From Xylaria sp. FL1777 (Eukaryota > Ascomycota > Sordariomycetes > Xylariales > Xylariaceae): a stretch of 64,000 nucleotides of DNA. A model generated the notes under the pieces. It worked only from the letters and a program-made list of their open reading frames with translations. It was not told where the DNA came from and searched no databases. Numbering within the stretch: position 1 is the stretch's first letter; each line of letters starts with the position of its first letter. The position numbers were made by a program, and so were the translations under genes. Of the stretch, positions 1 to 9,586 are shown piece by piece. The stretch is from assembly GCA_022578965.1 (NCBI GenBank), contig MU400510.1, positions 620,001-684,000 on the forward strand, in the 5' to 3' direction.

Positions 1-1712
1 CAAATAAAATAATTAAAGCTCGATTAGGCATTTTACTTGCAGTTGCAGCCAATTATAGCTGCCTGTTAACAGGCCTCCTACTTTCGGTAATACTGCTTTG
101 TCAGATTACCTACTTAGTATAAGTACGTAGTATGTAGATACATAATGTGATACAGGTAGGTACTGTCTGTGCCGTGCAAGTAAGTTGACCTGCCATACGT
201 CAGGCACTTACATCAGGCCATGCTATATACGGAGCAACAAAGGATTGGCTCGTCGCCCGCCCTAGGCGCGGTGGTACGGCACGACAGCCTTAGAAGTTTC
301 GTATTTCCGTGGTTCTAGTACTGTGGTTGCGGTAAAGTCCGAGCTGCTTGCTCGGCCGGTCGTCTGTGATACATTTCACCAGGCTACCTCATGAGTAGTA
401 TGTGGTACCGGTACTCTCTTTTACCCCTCCAAGAAACCCCTCCTACGAACATGAACCTATGCGGTAGGTTTAACCTAAACATACTACTGGTAGGTACCTG
501 TCTCCACAGGAAATTTTTCATGGCATGCGTCCACTAAGTATGTACGTTTTCTCGGTAGTACGAAGTACATGTAGGTGGACATACTGTATACTGTACGGTT
601 TGCGCTAGCGTCTGCAGTCAGCTCCCCACGCGACGCCCTGTCCAGTTCTGCCTGGCGTTTATGCTGGTGTCAAGGGAGGCACAATGTGGTACCGTTATAG
701 AGGCTACAGCGCTTCATTGGTACCTAAGGGCGTACAGTACTGCACTGTAAAGCACAGAGCACGCTTGCAGGAGCAAGTGGCCCGCACGTTCCTATTTGTT
801 CCTTGTCCACCATCCATTACCAGTCAGTGCCCTTTGCCCCGTTGTTCTTCCCCGTTGCCCTCTTCTAGTGCTCCGCTTTCCACTCTCGCTATTCTCCCGC
901 TCTTTTCCAAACTTCTTCCTCCCCATCACAACCACAATCTTATTACACAACCATTCTCCCCAAAATATAAAAAAAACCGCACACCAAACCCACTCTTCAC
1001 CCAGCATCTCAGCGTTCTCACACCTATCTCTCTGTCTCCCGCGCTCTGGTTATACGCGGCCTCTGCCTGTCGTTCCAATACCCAAGATCATTCAGGCGGC
1101 TATTCTTGAACGCTGTCTGGTCATCAGCATATCTCTCACGCATCCTAGCGACCCCTACACATAAACTGCCACCCCTCATCGCTCCGACCGGTCCCGTCAT
1201 CAAGACAGGCCATCACTCTCGTGGTGACGATCTGCCCTTCAAGTTCTTTTTCGACGACGACGTTCCCGTCCCCTTGGATCTGAACACCCCCCACATAGAA
1301 GGGTTCACGATACACTTGTTGTTTATGTATCAGCACGACAAGACCCCTGTGTCTAGACACCTTACCCCTCTCACGCGGCAATCGCTTCGTATACCGCGGA
1401 AACCTTGTAATCCGGACATCAGTTCAGTCGGCTGAACCGATTCGCGGTAGCATCGCTCATGTTAATGCCTTCCAACGCTCGCAACTGTTCTCCAGTCACC
1501 CCTATGTCCACCATTTGGAACCCACTGTATAACTAACCTCCTGGCTCTCTTCGCCCCTCTTGCCCATTTCGCCCACGCTTGCGAATGACTTTATAGTATT
1601 TCCCCGTGTCTCCAGACTCAAGAGACTCGCCGTCCACTCCGACCAGTACGACCGACTTTCCCAACATTGCCAACTTTCCACCGACAGCCACTCTCGTAAC
1701 AACACCGTCAAC
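1..1712. other. Intergenic region and eIF5 leader
   Basis: No gene is recognised here. The first 680 bases are rich in GTAC, GTAGG and TACGTA-like words typical of the other intergenic stretches. From about 790 to 1712 the plus strand becomes pyrimidine-rich, which fits a promoter and untranslated leader for the eIF5 gene. Short open frames between 684 and 1435 overlap each other on both strands, show no family resemblance and are treated as chance. Confidence 0.6.
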
Positions 1713-3074
1713 ATGGCTCTAATCAACGTCCGCCGTGATGTCACCGACGCCTTCTATCGGTACAAGATGGAAAGGATCCAGACCAAGATCGAAGGCAAAG
1801 GTAACGGCATCAAGACGGTTGTCGTCAACCTGAGCAGCGTTGCTGCCTCTCTTGCCCGTCCCGGTTCTTACGTTATCAAGTACTTCGGATTCGAGCTTGG
1901 TGCCCAGACCAATATCGATCCAGCCGACGATCGCTGGATCATCAATGGTAGTCATGATGCCCCCAAGCTACAGGATTATCTTGATGGGTTCATCAACAAG
2001 TTCGTTCTCTGCAAGAAGTGTAAGAACCCCGAGACCGACGTCGTCATCAAGGATGGCCATATTGTGCTCGATTGCAAAGCCTGTGGTCAACGGACTGACG
2101 TAGACCTTCGTCACAAACTCAGTGGCTTCATCCTGAAGAATCAACCCAAGAAGGGTGGCAAGAAAGATAAAGCTGAGCGCAAGGCAGCCCGCAAGGCCAA
2201 GCAGCAGGCCCAGCAGAATGGCAATGGAAATGGGAACGGGAACGGAAGTGGTGGCGAGAATTCCCCCAACGACTCGAACGAGAATGATGACAACGAGGAG
2301 AACGGCGCTGGTAGTGACGACGAGTTCACTCGTAAAATCACGGCCGATGCTCAGGTTATTGATGCGCCCGTCGAAGTTAACGACGACGAATGGGCCGTCG
2401 ATATGTCCGAGAAGGCTGTCAAGGCCCGTCAAAACCAGCTTCCCGACCAGTTCCGTCAGAAGCTCGCTCTCGGCGGTGGCGGCGATGAAGAGGATGAAGA
2501 TGGAGAAGGCGGTGGCAACACCGTCTATGATGAATTGGGTGACTGGATTCAGGAGGAGGCCACAAAGGCTGGTAGCATTAACAAGGTCGATGATATTCAG
2601 GTCTATATTAAAGCTAAGGAGCTAGGAATCGAAGGCAAGCACAAAACCGTGTTGGTCCTTGTGCAGACTCTCTTCGATGAGAACATCATCACGCAGATTC
2701 CTAAGCGTGCTGGATTACTCAAACAGGTAAATCATATCTCGGACTCGTCTGTTACGAGGTGATTGAGCTAACTATCAGCTTAGATGATAACATCCGAACG
2801 TCACGAGAAGGCTCTTCTCGGCGGCGTCGAACGTCTTTTAGCTAACCTCAGCAAGGACCACGCTGAGCTTCTGACTAGCGACAAGATCGTCAAGGTGCTT
2901 CACCAGCTGTACGACAAGGACCTCGTCACTGAGGAGGTTGTCACGAAGTGGGGTACTAAGGCGAGCAAGAAGTATGTTGATCTCGCAACTTCTAAGAAGA
3001 TCCGCCGCGCCGCGGAACCCTTCCTGAAGTGGCTTGAGGAAGCTGAGGAGGACGAGTCTTCTGACGAGGAGTAA
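1713..3074 (+). CDS. TIF5: Eukaryotic translation initiation factor 5 (eIF5)
   Basis: eIF5 is the GTPase-activating protein for eIF2 in the 43S/48S initiation complex and also bridges eIF2-beta, eIF3 and eIF1 in the cytosol. Two exons are seen, 1713-2726 and 2784-3074, joined in phase 0 across a 57-nt intron with donor GTAAAT, branch CTAAC and a TTAG acceptor; the product is 434 aa. The N-terminal domain carries the arginine-finger segment FYRYKM (Arg16), the ELGAQT stretch, and a zinc ribbon with Cys100, Cys103, Cys121 and Cys124. A Lys/Gln/Asn-rich linker (about 145-200) follows, then the C-terminal W2 HEAT domain ending in acidic aromatic boxes and EEDESSDEE. The start is the first ATG of the conserved [10 protein letters not shown] block. 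All key residues are present. Identification is near certain. Confidence 0.97.
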
Positions 3075-3705
3075 GAATGAACCATTCAGATTGTCAACTC
3101 TTAGTCGAGAGCATGTGGGGCATTCAGCTCCTTTTCTATTCGCGCGGGCTTTTTCTCGCTTCATACGTTCGTTTCGTTATTGTTTTACGCCTTCCACGCC
3201 CCTTACACATAGACCCAAAAGAATGGACTAGCAGAAACAAAAAAATCTTTGTATGAGGCTGTATTGCAAATTTGGTAAGCTTCTAGTCTGCCTGTACTGC
3301 ATGACTGGGCCAGGGTCTCATTGTTATTGGGGTAGTTAGTAGTATTGAGTTAGCAAATACTATTCGCCTCTATCCTATGAATTGATATAGATTCGTTACG
3401 ACCTATGTGATGAAAAGAATACTGTAGCATTATACCTTGGTCTGAATGGTCCAACCAAAGAGAATCTTGTAGGTGTTTCATCGTGGCACATCAGCCTGTA
3501 TACCTTGTATTATCATGCTGAGCACCGAACTCAATCAAGGCTTTAGAGCGTCTACCTTATCCTATCATGTTCTCTTAGAGATATGTTAGAGAGATATGAC
3601 TTCGCGTTTGCCAATGAACCGTTTTTCCAGAATCAGGTACAGAGGTGTTTGACGTTATAGGTATAACCGTACAAGGCTAAATGCATCCATGTCGTTTCAC
3701 GGGCT

Positions 3706-3737
3706 TGTCTGTCTGTCTGTCTGGTCTGTCTGTCTGT
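3706..3737. repeat. TGTC/TCTG tetranucleotide microsatellite
   Basis: TCTG-type tetranucleotides are repeated with a single GG interruption near 3723-3724. It lies in the presumed 3' flank of the eIF5 gene. Confidence 0.85.
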
Positions 3738-4270
3738 GCCTTTGGTTTTTCTTCTCCAGGGATGGTTTTGAATCGAATACTGGGGTTGGGAAGAAGCAGG
3801 GGACGAAGTGTTGGGCTTGGGGTTTGTGGAGTTGTATGTATGTATGTACTTATGTGAGTTGGCCAATAATCGTCGCTTGAAATTGGGTACCTGTTATTGG
3901 AAGAGTATGATAGGTGGTAATAATTGTACACGAGTTAACCTCTTGGAGGTTATGTCCGTTGTCATCGCTCGCTCTACCTATTTCGACTTTAACCACTCTC
4001 TCTTCCTTTTCCCCCTTCTTTAACCTTGGATGGATAGATATTAGGAGTTGGCGCTTTTTTTTTTTTTTAACTTCAATACGAACGTTTAGTGCTGAGGTAC
4101 ATACTGCCATACTTAATAATTATCCTATTTCCAACCCACTCTCGTTATCATTCATATATATATTTATACGTGTGTCATCCTCAGCGCCTTGACAGATGAT
4201 CTTTTGATCACAGAGAGAGAGAGGGAGAGAAGGCGAGAGCTATTCATCTCACTCATCACGGAGCCGGGGA

Positions 4271-4349
4271 AGTGAGTGAGTGAGTGAGTGCTACACGGTT
4301 CCACCTCAGTATATGAAGAACTAACTAACTAACTGACTGACTGACTGAC
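4271..4349. repeat. Paired tetranucleotide arrays (GTGA)n and (AACT/GACT)n
   Basis: Positions 4271-4290 are five AGTG/GTGA units. Positions 4319-4349 are a run of ACTA units that turns into ACTG units. The switch from ACTA to ACTG within one array suggests a point change that spread by slippage. Confidence 0.85.
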
Positions 4350-4651
4350 CACGCACACAGGTACGGCTAGACAAAACTTCGTCGAAGAAATAGGTATATT
4401 AATAAAGCCGAGAATACCTAGCAATCAATGTGCTTGGAGTCCGAGTCCATTTCAACAGTAATAGGGGTAAAGCCCGAGTCTCCTCCTACGACAACCCCCA
4501 ACTTCCAACAACGAGACGGAGAGGGAGTGAGAGAAAGTAGGTACCAATCATGCGAATTCCTCCACTCCTCCCTACGACGGCAACAAGCGAGCTGTGCTCA
4601 ACAACGCAGTGCATGTTCTGTACATATGTATGCATCTAAGTATATAGTCCA

Positions 4652-7564
4652 TCACCACCAAGACTCATTACCCCCGTCCTTCTTGTTGTTCTTGTTGTTG
4701 CCACTGCTTCCCCTGGCAATATCCGCCTGCCCTTCCTTCGTATTCCAGTATCCGCCGGAGCTCTGCGCCAGCGTCTGGTCGCCCCAGCCGGCGCCCGACT
4801 CGGCGGCACCCTTGCCCTTGCCCTTGGTGTCCGTGACGGGCGGGGAGCCGTGGCCGCCTCCGTGGCCGCCTCCCCAGTTCGACGGCGGTCGGTTGCTGCT
4901 GTTTGAGAGCACGGGGCTGGCCCACGTTCCTGGGATCGGGGTTGTGTGTTTGGATATGGGCGACGGGGGCGGACCGCTGGGGGGCCAGGTTGTGTCGTTG
5001 TTGGATTGGTAGTTCGCCCAGTCGTTGTTGCTGTTGTTGTTGTTCGCATTATTATTATTATCGTTGTTGTCTCCCCATCCACCACCGTTGTTGGCGTTGC
5101 TTGGTCCGCCATTATTATCCCAGCCGCCGTTGTTATTATTGTTGTTGCTGTCCCATCCACCGTTGTTGTTGTTGTTATTGTTCGTATTGGCGTTGTCCCA
5201 ACCAGTATTACCGCCGCTGTTATCCCAGCCGCTGTTGTTGTTACCTGCTGTGTTATCCCAACCGGAGTTGCCGCCCGTGTTGGCATTGCCAGCATCCCAA
5301 CCGCTTCCACCTGCATTTCCATTTCCCGCGCCCCATCCACCACTATTATTCTTGTTCTTCGTATCATCACCCCAGCCGCCAGGTTGCGGGCTAGGTTCTT
5401 TGTTACTACCACTTCGGTTGCTCCAGCGCTCCTCTCTAGCACGCAGGTCGGCAGAATCCTTCGCCGCTGCCTCCTGGAGCGCCTTTCCAAGGCCGGCAAG
5501 TTTGCTGTTGAAAGCTGCATCTGTGTTAATAGCATCTTTGGTAGTAGTGTCCTTCTTCTTTTTCTTCTCGATCTGCTTGTCGGGGCTCCATGAAGAACCT
5601 GGGACGCCCTGAGCGTCCCATGGTTTTCCCGAAGTACTCCAGGCCTTCGAACCTTGTGAGTGATTCGACTCCTTGCTGGATGGTGGTTTTTCGATGGACG
5701 GGATCGGCATCACGTTCGAGTACCAGCCTGCGTCTCGGTCTCTGGATTCGCGAGATCTCGGAGGCGACTGATTGTAACGCTCGGCGTAGTTTTTATGGCT
5801 CTTCTTGTCCTTGGGTGGCGCAAATTCCGGAGGTGGAGGGATATTGGGTGGTGCCGGTGCCGGACCTACTGTCCCCCAGCCTCGGAACCACGGATTGGTC
5901 TCGTCAGCAGCGCCTCCCGGAGGCGGTACGTTTGGAGGGGCGGGTTGGCCGCTGACTGGGGGGAAGCCGCTGTACCATGGATTCTGTGAGGGGTGCGGCA
6001 CGCCGACTGGAAGATTCTGGTAATCATAGACACGCTTGGGGTAAAGCATCCCATATGGATTGCCATAGGCCGGACCATGATAGACCCGCGTGGTGCCACT
6101 GTCGTTGTCGAAGAAGGCATTGGGCCGTGGATCTTCGGGAACCTCAACCGCGTGCTCAACCTGCATTACGGAAGTCCGGGGAGGAAGCAACATGTTGGCC
6201 TGACGTAGGTGGGGAGGAGAACGAGTAGGTGGAAAATGGGCCACCTTCTTTGGCTTCTTCTCCTTTTCCTTGGATTTGGACTTGACTTTCTTGGGAGCCC
6301 TGACCTCGACTTCAGGTTCAGACTCAGTTTCGGACACGGATTCGGATTCTGACTCCGAAACAAACTTATCATTCTTCTTTGCGGACTTCTTCTGTTCGCC
6401 CTTCTTGCCCCCTTTCTTGCTCGTGGCCTTTTCTTCATCTTCTCGCTTCCTACTGCCGGTCTTGAATTTCTTGTCGGTGGTCTTGCTGTTCTGCTTACCC
6501 TTTTTCACCGACTGAGCCTTGGTCTCCTCTTCTGTATCCTCATCAGAGTCTGAAGAAGTGTTTTCATCACGAGACTCGGCAGACTCGACGGACTCGGACC
6601 CGCCTTTCTTCTTTTTCTTGTCTTTGGTCGTGTTCTTCTGCCCCTTGGAATTCTTGGGTTTGTCATCTTCTACATTCTTGTTTTTTGCTTTTTTATTCTT
6701 TGCAGGAGGAGCATCGCTCTCGCTATTAGTGGCAGACGAGTCCGGAGTGAGAACAGCGTTCGTCTTCTTAAGAATGCCGCGCAGTTTCTTCCCCTTGTTT
6801 GCTTCGGGGTTCACTTTGACAACGCTGCTTGTTTCGCTCTCGCTTTCGTCTCCAGATGACATAGCTAGGGCTAGAGATACAGCGCCTTTCGCCCCTTTCT
6901 TTGCTTCAATCTTTGCTTCTATGGCACTGTCCTCACTCTCACCCTCCTCTTCAGAAGACACAGAAACGGCAACTGCGCTTTTCTTCTTGTCCTTTTTAGG
7001 TTGGGTCTTCACTTTCACGACGCTGGCATCACTGTCGCTCTCTTCGAGTGACGCGTCAGCAAAGGAAACCTTCTTTCTCGCTTTTTTTGCTTGATGTTGC
7101 GCATGTATAGCTGCAGAAACATCATCTTCGCTTTCCTCTTCGGACGATGAAGCAACTGGAACGACCCTTCTCTGTCTGCTTTTTATTTTTGCCTGTTTCA
7201 TCCATCTTAGTTTTCTGCGCCCTTCTATACACATCGTACATGGACAGGTCGGGTCAGGTGCCTCGTCCGAGGTCTCCTCATCCCAACTAGTCTCTTCACT
7301 CACATCGGTAGTGGCTTCTGGTTCGGGATCCAAGATAACGGGGGGGCGGTGCTTCAAGGATGACTTTGCAGGTTCACTGATAACTCGAGGGTTACGATGT
7401 CCTGCAGGCTTTCCTCTCGGCACGGCAATTTTGTAGAGATCAGAGCCTGATTCGTCATCTGTGAGCACTTCAAACGAGACGACGTGACGTAACCCCTTAG
7501 ATTTCTTCTGCCGATGTTTGAAGTTCTGGCCCACCATCCATTCACACATGGAATGAGGTGGCAT
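4652..7564 (-). CDS. Large disordered protein with Lys/Ser/Glu-rich body and GW-repeat tail
   Basis: This is a single open frame of 970 aa from the ATG at 7564. The frame stays open ten codons upstream but has no earlier ATG. No enzymatic domain is recognised. Residues about 1-130 include a short Cys cluster (CPCTMC). The body alternates acidic Ser/Glu patches such as SSSEEESEDD with Lys-rich blocks, resembling Nopp140/SRP40-type nucleolar proteins and rich in casein-kinase-2-like sites. A Pro-rich section follows. The last roughly 240 residues are Asn/Gly-rich with about seventeen Trp, ten of them in GW pairs spaced about 7-20 residues apart, and the protein ends in SWW. Spaced tryptophans in disordered Gly/Asn sequence are the hallmark of Argonaute-hook proteins, so small-RNA or RNP binding is possible but is only inference. 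Base use matches the neighbouring genes. It could instead be a nucleolar chaperone-like protein. Confidence 0.8.
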   Translation of the reverse strand: MPPHSMCEWMVGQNFKHRQKKSKGLRHVVSFEVLTDDESGSDLYKIAVPRGKPAGHRNPRVISEPAKSSLKHRPPVILDPEPEATTDVSEETSWDEETSDEAPDPTCPCTMCIEGRRKLRWMKQAKIKSRQRRVVPVASSSEEESEDDVSAAIHAQHQAKKARKKVSFADASLEESDSDASVVKVKTQPKKDKKKSAVAVSVSSEEEGESEDSAIEAKIEAKKGAKGAVSLALAMSSGDESESETSSVVKVNPEANKGKKLRGILKKTNAVLTPDSSATNSESDAPPAKNKKAKNKNVEDDKPKNSKGQKNTTKDKKKKKGGSESVESAESRDENTSSDSDEDTEEETKAQSVKKGKQNSKTTDKKFKTGSRKREDEEKATSKKGGKKGEQKKSAKKNDKFVSESESESVSETESEPEVEVRAPKKVKSKSKEKEKKPKKVAHFPPTRSPPHLRQANMLLPPRTSVMQVEHAVEVPEDPRPNAFFDNDSGTTRVYHGPAYGNPYGMLYPKRVYDYQNLPVGVPHPSQNPWYSGFPPVSGQPAPPNVPPPGGAADETNPWFRGWGTVGPAPAPPNIPPPPEFAPPKDKKSHKNYAERYNQSPPRSRESRDRDAGWYSNVMPIPSIEKPPSSKESNHSQGSKAWSTSGKPWDAQGVPGSSWSPDKQIEKKKKKDTTTKDAINTDAAFNSKLAGLGKALQEAAAKDSADLRAREERWSNRSGSNKEPSPQPGGWGDDTKNKNNSGGWGAGNGNAGGSGWDAGNANTGGNSGWDNTAGNNNSGWDNSGGNTGWDNANTNNNNNNNGGWDSNNNNNNGGWDNNGGPSNANNGGGWGDNNDNNNNANNNNSNNDWANYQSNNDTTWPPSGPPPSPISKHTTPIPGTWASPVLSNSSNRPPSNWGGGHGGGHGSPPVTDTKGKGKGAAESGAGWGDQTLAQSSGGYWNTKEGQADIARGSSGNNKNNKKDGGNESWW

Positions 7565-8125
7565 GTTGGTGGTGCTATGCGATGTGCTATGCAATACGAG
7601 TTGAATCGTGTTTGAAATGGATTATATGTCGAAGGCGTTTAGAAAGTGAGTGAATTGATAAAAAGGAAACCACATCGGCAGTAGGTAGGAAAAGTAGGGT
7701 AATTTGCGTTGGTATTGTTGAAAAATGTAGATTGTTGCTTGTGGGATGTTGTTTGAGCTACGGCTGGATGGTGGCTGGATGGTCGAGTAGAACCCGCTGG
7801 CAGTCCTCGGTGTATTCACCGGACCACCTGCATTGTCGAGTTTGCTGATTAGATAAAGACAGACGTGTTATTACTGCAGTCTAGGTGCACTTCATTGAAG
7901 GCTCGTCTGAGGGCTTGAACAATAGGTAAGGTGGATACTGGATTGGTTGCCGGGGGATGAACGACAACAATGGTGGCGGGGTGGTAACGTGCATAGGAGT
8001 TGGGAATTGATATAGAGGTTAACTACCTGGGTACCTAGGAGTAATCATGATCGATAAACGTAATAGCTTGCTTGCTTACTGCAGTAACAATATCCTCCAC
8101 CAAAAACATGTCAGGTACCCAACCA
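7565..8125. other. Upstream region of the GW-repeat gene and 3' flank of CAB5
   Basis: No gene is seen. Both flanking genes are on the minus strand, so this 561-bp gap should contain the promoter and leader of the GW-repeat gene and the 3' end of the dephospho-CoA kinase transcript. Confidence 0.6.
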
Positions 8126-8950
8126 CTAGAGTCTTGCCTTCTCGTTCAGTTCCATATCGTGCCATTTCCGGTTTATCCTGATATTCTGCCAATAGACCCA
8201 AGTTCCTGCCGCAACACCCAATGGAGGGCAGAGAAGGCACAGCCAGTTCCACCACGGCGGACTGCTCTTTCTGATCTCCGCCATACACGCCTCGATAGTG
8301 GCTTTCAGCTCCTCCCGAGATCCGTCGTTCCACACGACCACGCCCCTTCCCTTCCCTCTCGCCTCGCATCTTTTCGCCTTGAGTCTGACGTCTGTCTGGC
8401 TGAGCACGCGGTTGCGTGCGTCTTCGGCGCTGAGATGGGGGTCACGCGCCATCAATCTCTTCATCTGCACCTTTGGGTCTTTGACCGCAACGACCATGAC
8501 CACGCCGGATAGCTTATCCCAGCCACTCTCGAACAGCAAGGGGACATCGAGCACGACGGCCCAGTGGCCCTTCATGTAATTGCGCAGGATGGACTTGTAG
8601 GTCTCCTTGCGCACCGCGGGATGCACGATCCCGTTGAGCACGCCGCGGCTCGTCTTCTTCTCTTCACTGTCCCCAAATACACGCTTGCCAAGGGCCAGTC
8701 TGTTGAGTGGCCTGCCTTTCCCGTCCACTCCGTCCTCAGGCATGGACTCGGAGACGGGGACTAGCAGGTCCGGAGTGGTAGGACCGAAGTGCTTGACGAT
8801 GGCATTGTAGCCGCGGGTGCCAGGCTCCACGACTTTTCGTGCAATGACGTCGCTATCAATGATGGGCAGGGAATAGGGCGGCAATGACAGAATGGACGAT
8901 ACTGTAGATTTGCCGGTCGCAATAGACCCAGTCAAGCCGATGAAGAGCAT
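8126..8950 (-). CDS. CAB5: Dephospho-CoA kinase
   Basis: The product phosphorylates the 3'-hydroxyl of dephospho-CoA with ATP, the last step of coenzyme A synthesis. It is an uninterrupted 274-aa frame. The Walker A motif GSIATGKST lies at residues 8-16, followed by the IIDSDVIAR segment near 30-38 that binds substrate in the CoaE family. The lid and LID-like sections (RLALGKRVFGD, HPAVRK, DVPLLFESG) are all recognisable. After the catalytic domain, residues about 238-262 form a Trp-rich hydrophobic stretch (PPWWNWLCLLCPP...) that could anchor the protein to a membrane, as in fungal homologues with a C-terminal hydrophobic tail. The gene is divergent from ADE5,7 with 636 bp between start codons. 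Function is assigned from family motifs; membrane attachment is inference. Confidence 0.94.
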   Translation of the reverse strand: MLFIGLTGSIATGKSTVSSILSLPPYSLPIIDSDVIARKVVEPGTRGYNAIVKHFGPTTPDLLVPVSESMPEDGVDGKGRPLNRLALGKRVFGDSEEKKTSRGVLNGIVHPAVRKETYKSILRNYMKGHWAVVLDVPLLFESGWDKLSGVVMVVAVKDPKVQMKRLMARDPHLSAEDARNRVLSQTDVRLKAKRCEARGKGRGVVVWNDGSREELKATIEACMAEIRKSSPPWWNWLCLLCPPLGVAAGTWVYWQNIRINRKWHDMELNEKARL

Positions 8951-9586
8951 GATGGCTGTATTCTCGGCTCTGGCTTGTCTAGTCTCTTTGCCGGAATGTA
9001 GGGGGTATATAAGGGACTATAGTTTCATACAGGCCTATTGTGGTGTCAATGGTAAACGGCGGAATAGCTTGTAAACAGGCACGAGGTGAAGTTGAGCTTG
9101 CTCCGAGGCTCAATTCAAGATGGAGTTCCACAACATGGGCCTGTCACACGACACTGCACTACTCGGCAGACTACTGGATCTAAGGCACAGAAGGGAAAGG
9201 ACCCATGTCGACCCACATCGGCTCTATTGTTAGCACTGCTTATCGACTTATCGGGTTGCAGCTACAGAGCATTAATGCAGCGCTGCGGGGGAGGGGTACT
9301 TGTGACAATTGGAGGGGCATTTGACATTAAGAGTTTAAAAAAAAAACGCGGAGCTGGTCCTACCTAACTAAGAGAGAGGCAGTTTTTACTTTTACCTAAT
9401 CTCATCTTTGGCGCTGGTCGGCATAGACCCCATGCAAATATATGATCGAACCTGACCGCGACTACCGGTATTTCAATCTCGGTTTGCGACATTTACAATT
9501 CTTTATGAGCTGCCTATACTAACTAGCCATTTAGGAAACCAGACAATCACTCCACAACAACGTCAGGTCTTTCGGATATAGTAAAC
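8951..9586. promoter_or_regulatory. Divergent promoter region between CAB5 and ADE5,7
   Basis: This 636-bp segment separates two start codons pointing away from each other, so it must hold both promoters. An A-run lies near 9338-9346. No specific factor site is claimed. Confidence 0.6.

Larger units (their letters stand above)
3075..4651. other. Convergent 3' intergenic region
   Basis: This region lies between the 3' ends of the eIF5 gene (plus strand) and the GW-repeat gene (minus strand). No coding region is supported. It contains several microsatellites (listed separately), a poly-T run near 4060 and an AGAG-rich stretch near 4210. It probably holds both 3' untranslated regions. Confidence 0.6.

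Noticed and set aside
684..1435. Overlapping open frames upstream of eIF5
   Set aside because: They are short, overlap on both strands, lack family features and lie in a pyrimidine-rich leader.
4903..5612. Plus-strand Leu/Val/Cys-rich open frames opposite the GW-repeat gene
   Set aside because: They are antisense readings of Asn/Gly/Trp-rich codons and not independent genes.
6270..7094. Plus-strand Ser/Phe-rich open frames opposite the Lys/Glu-rich body
   Set aside because: They are antisense readings of AAG/GAA/TCT-rich codons in the large minus-strand gene.
7565..7594. Upstream extension of the GW-repeat frame by ten codons
   Set aside because: The frame there begins only with a TTG codon; the first ATG is at 7564.
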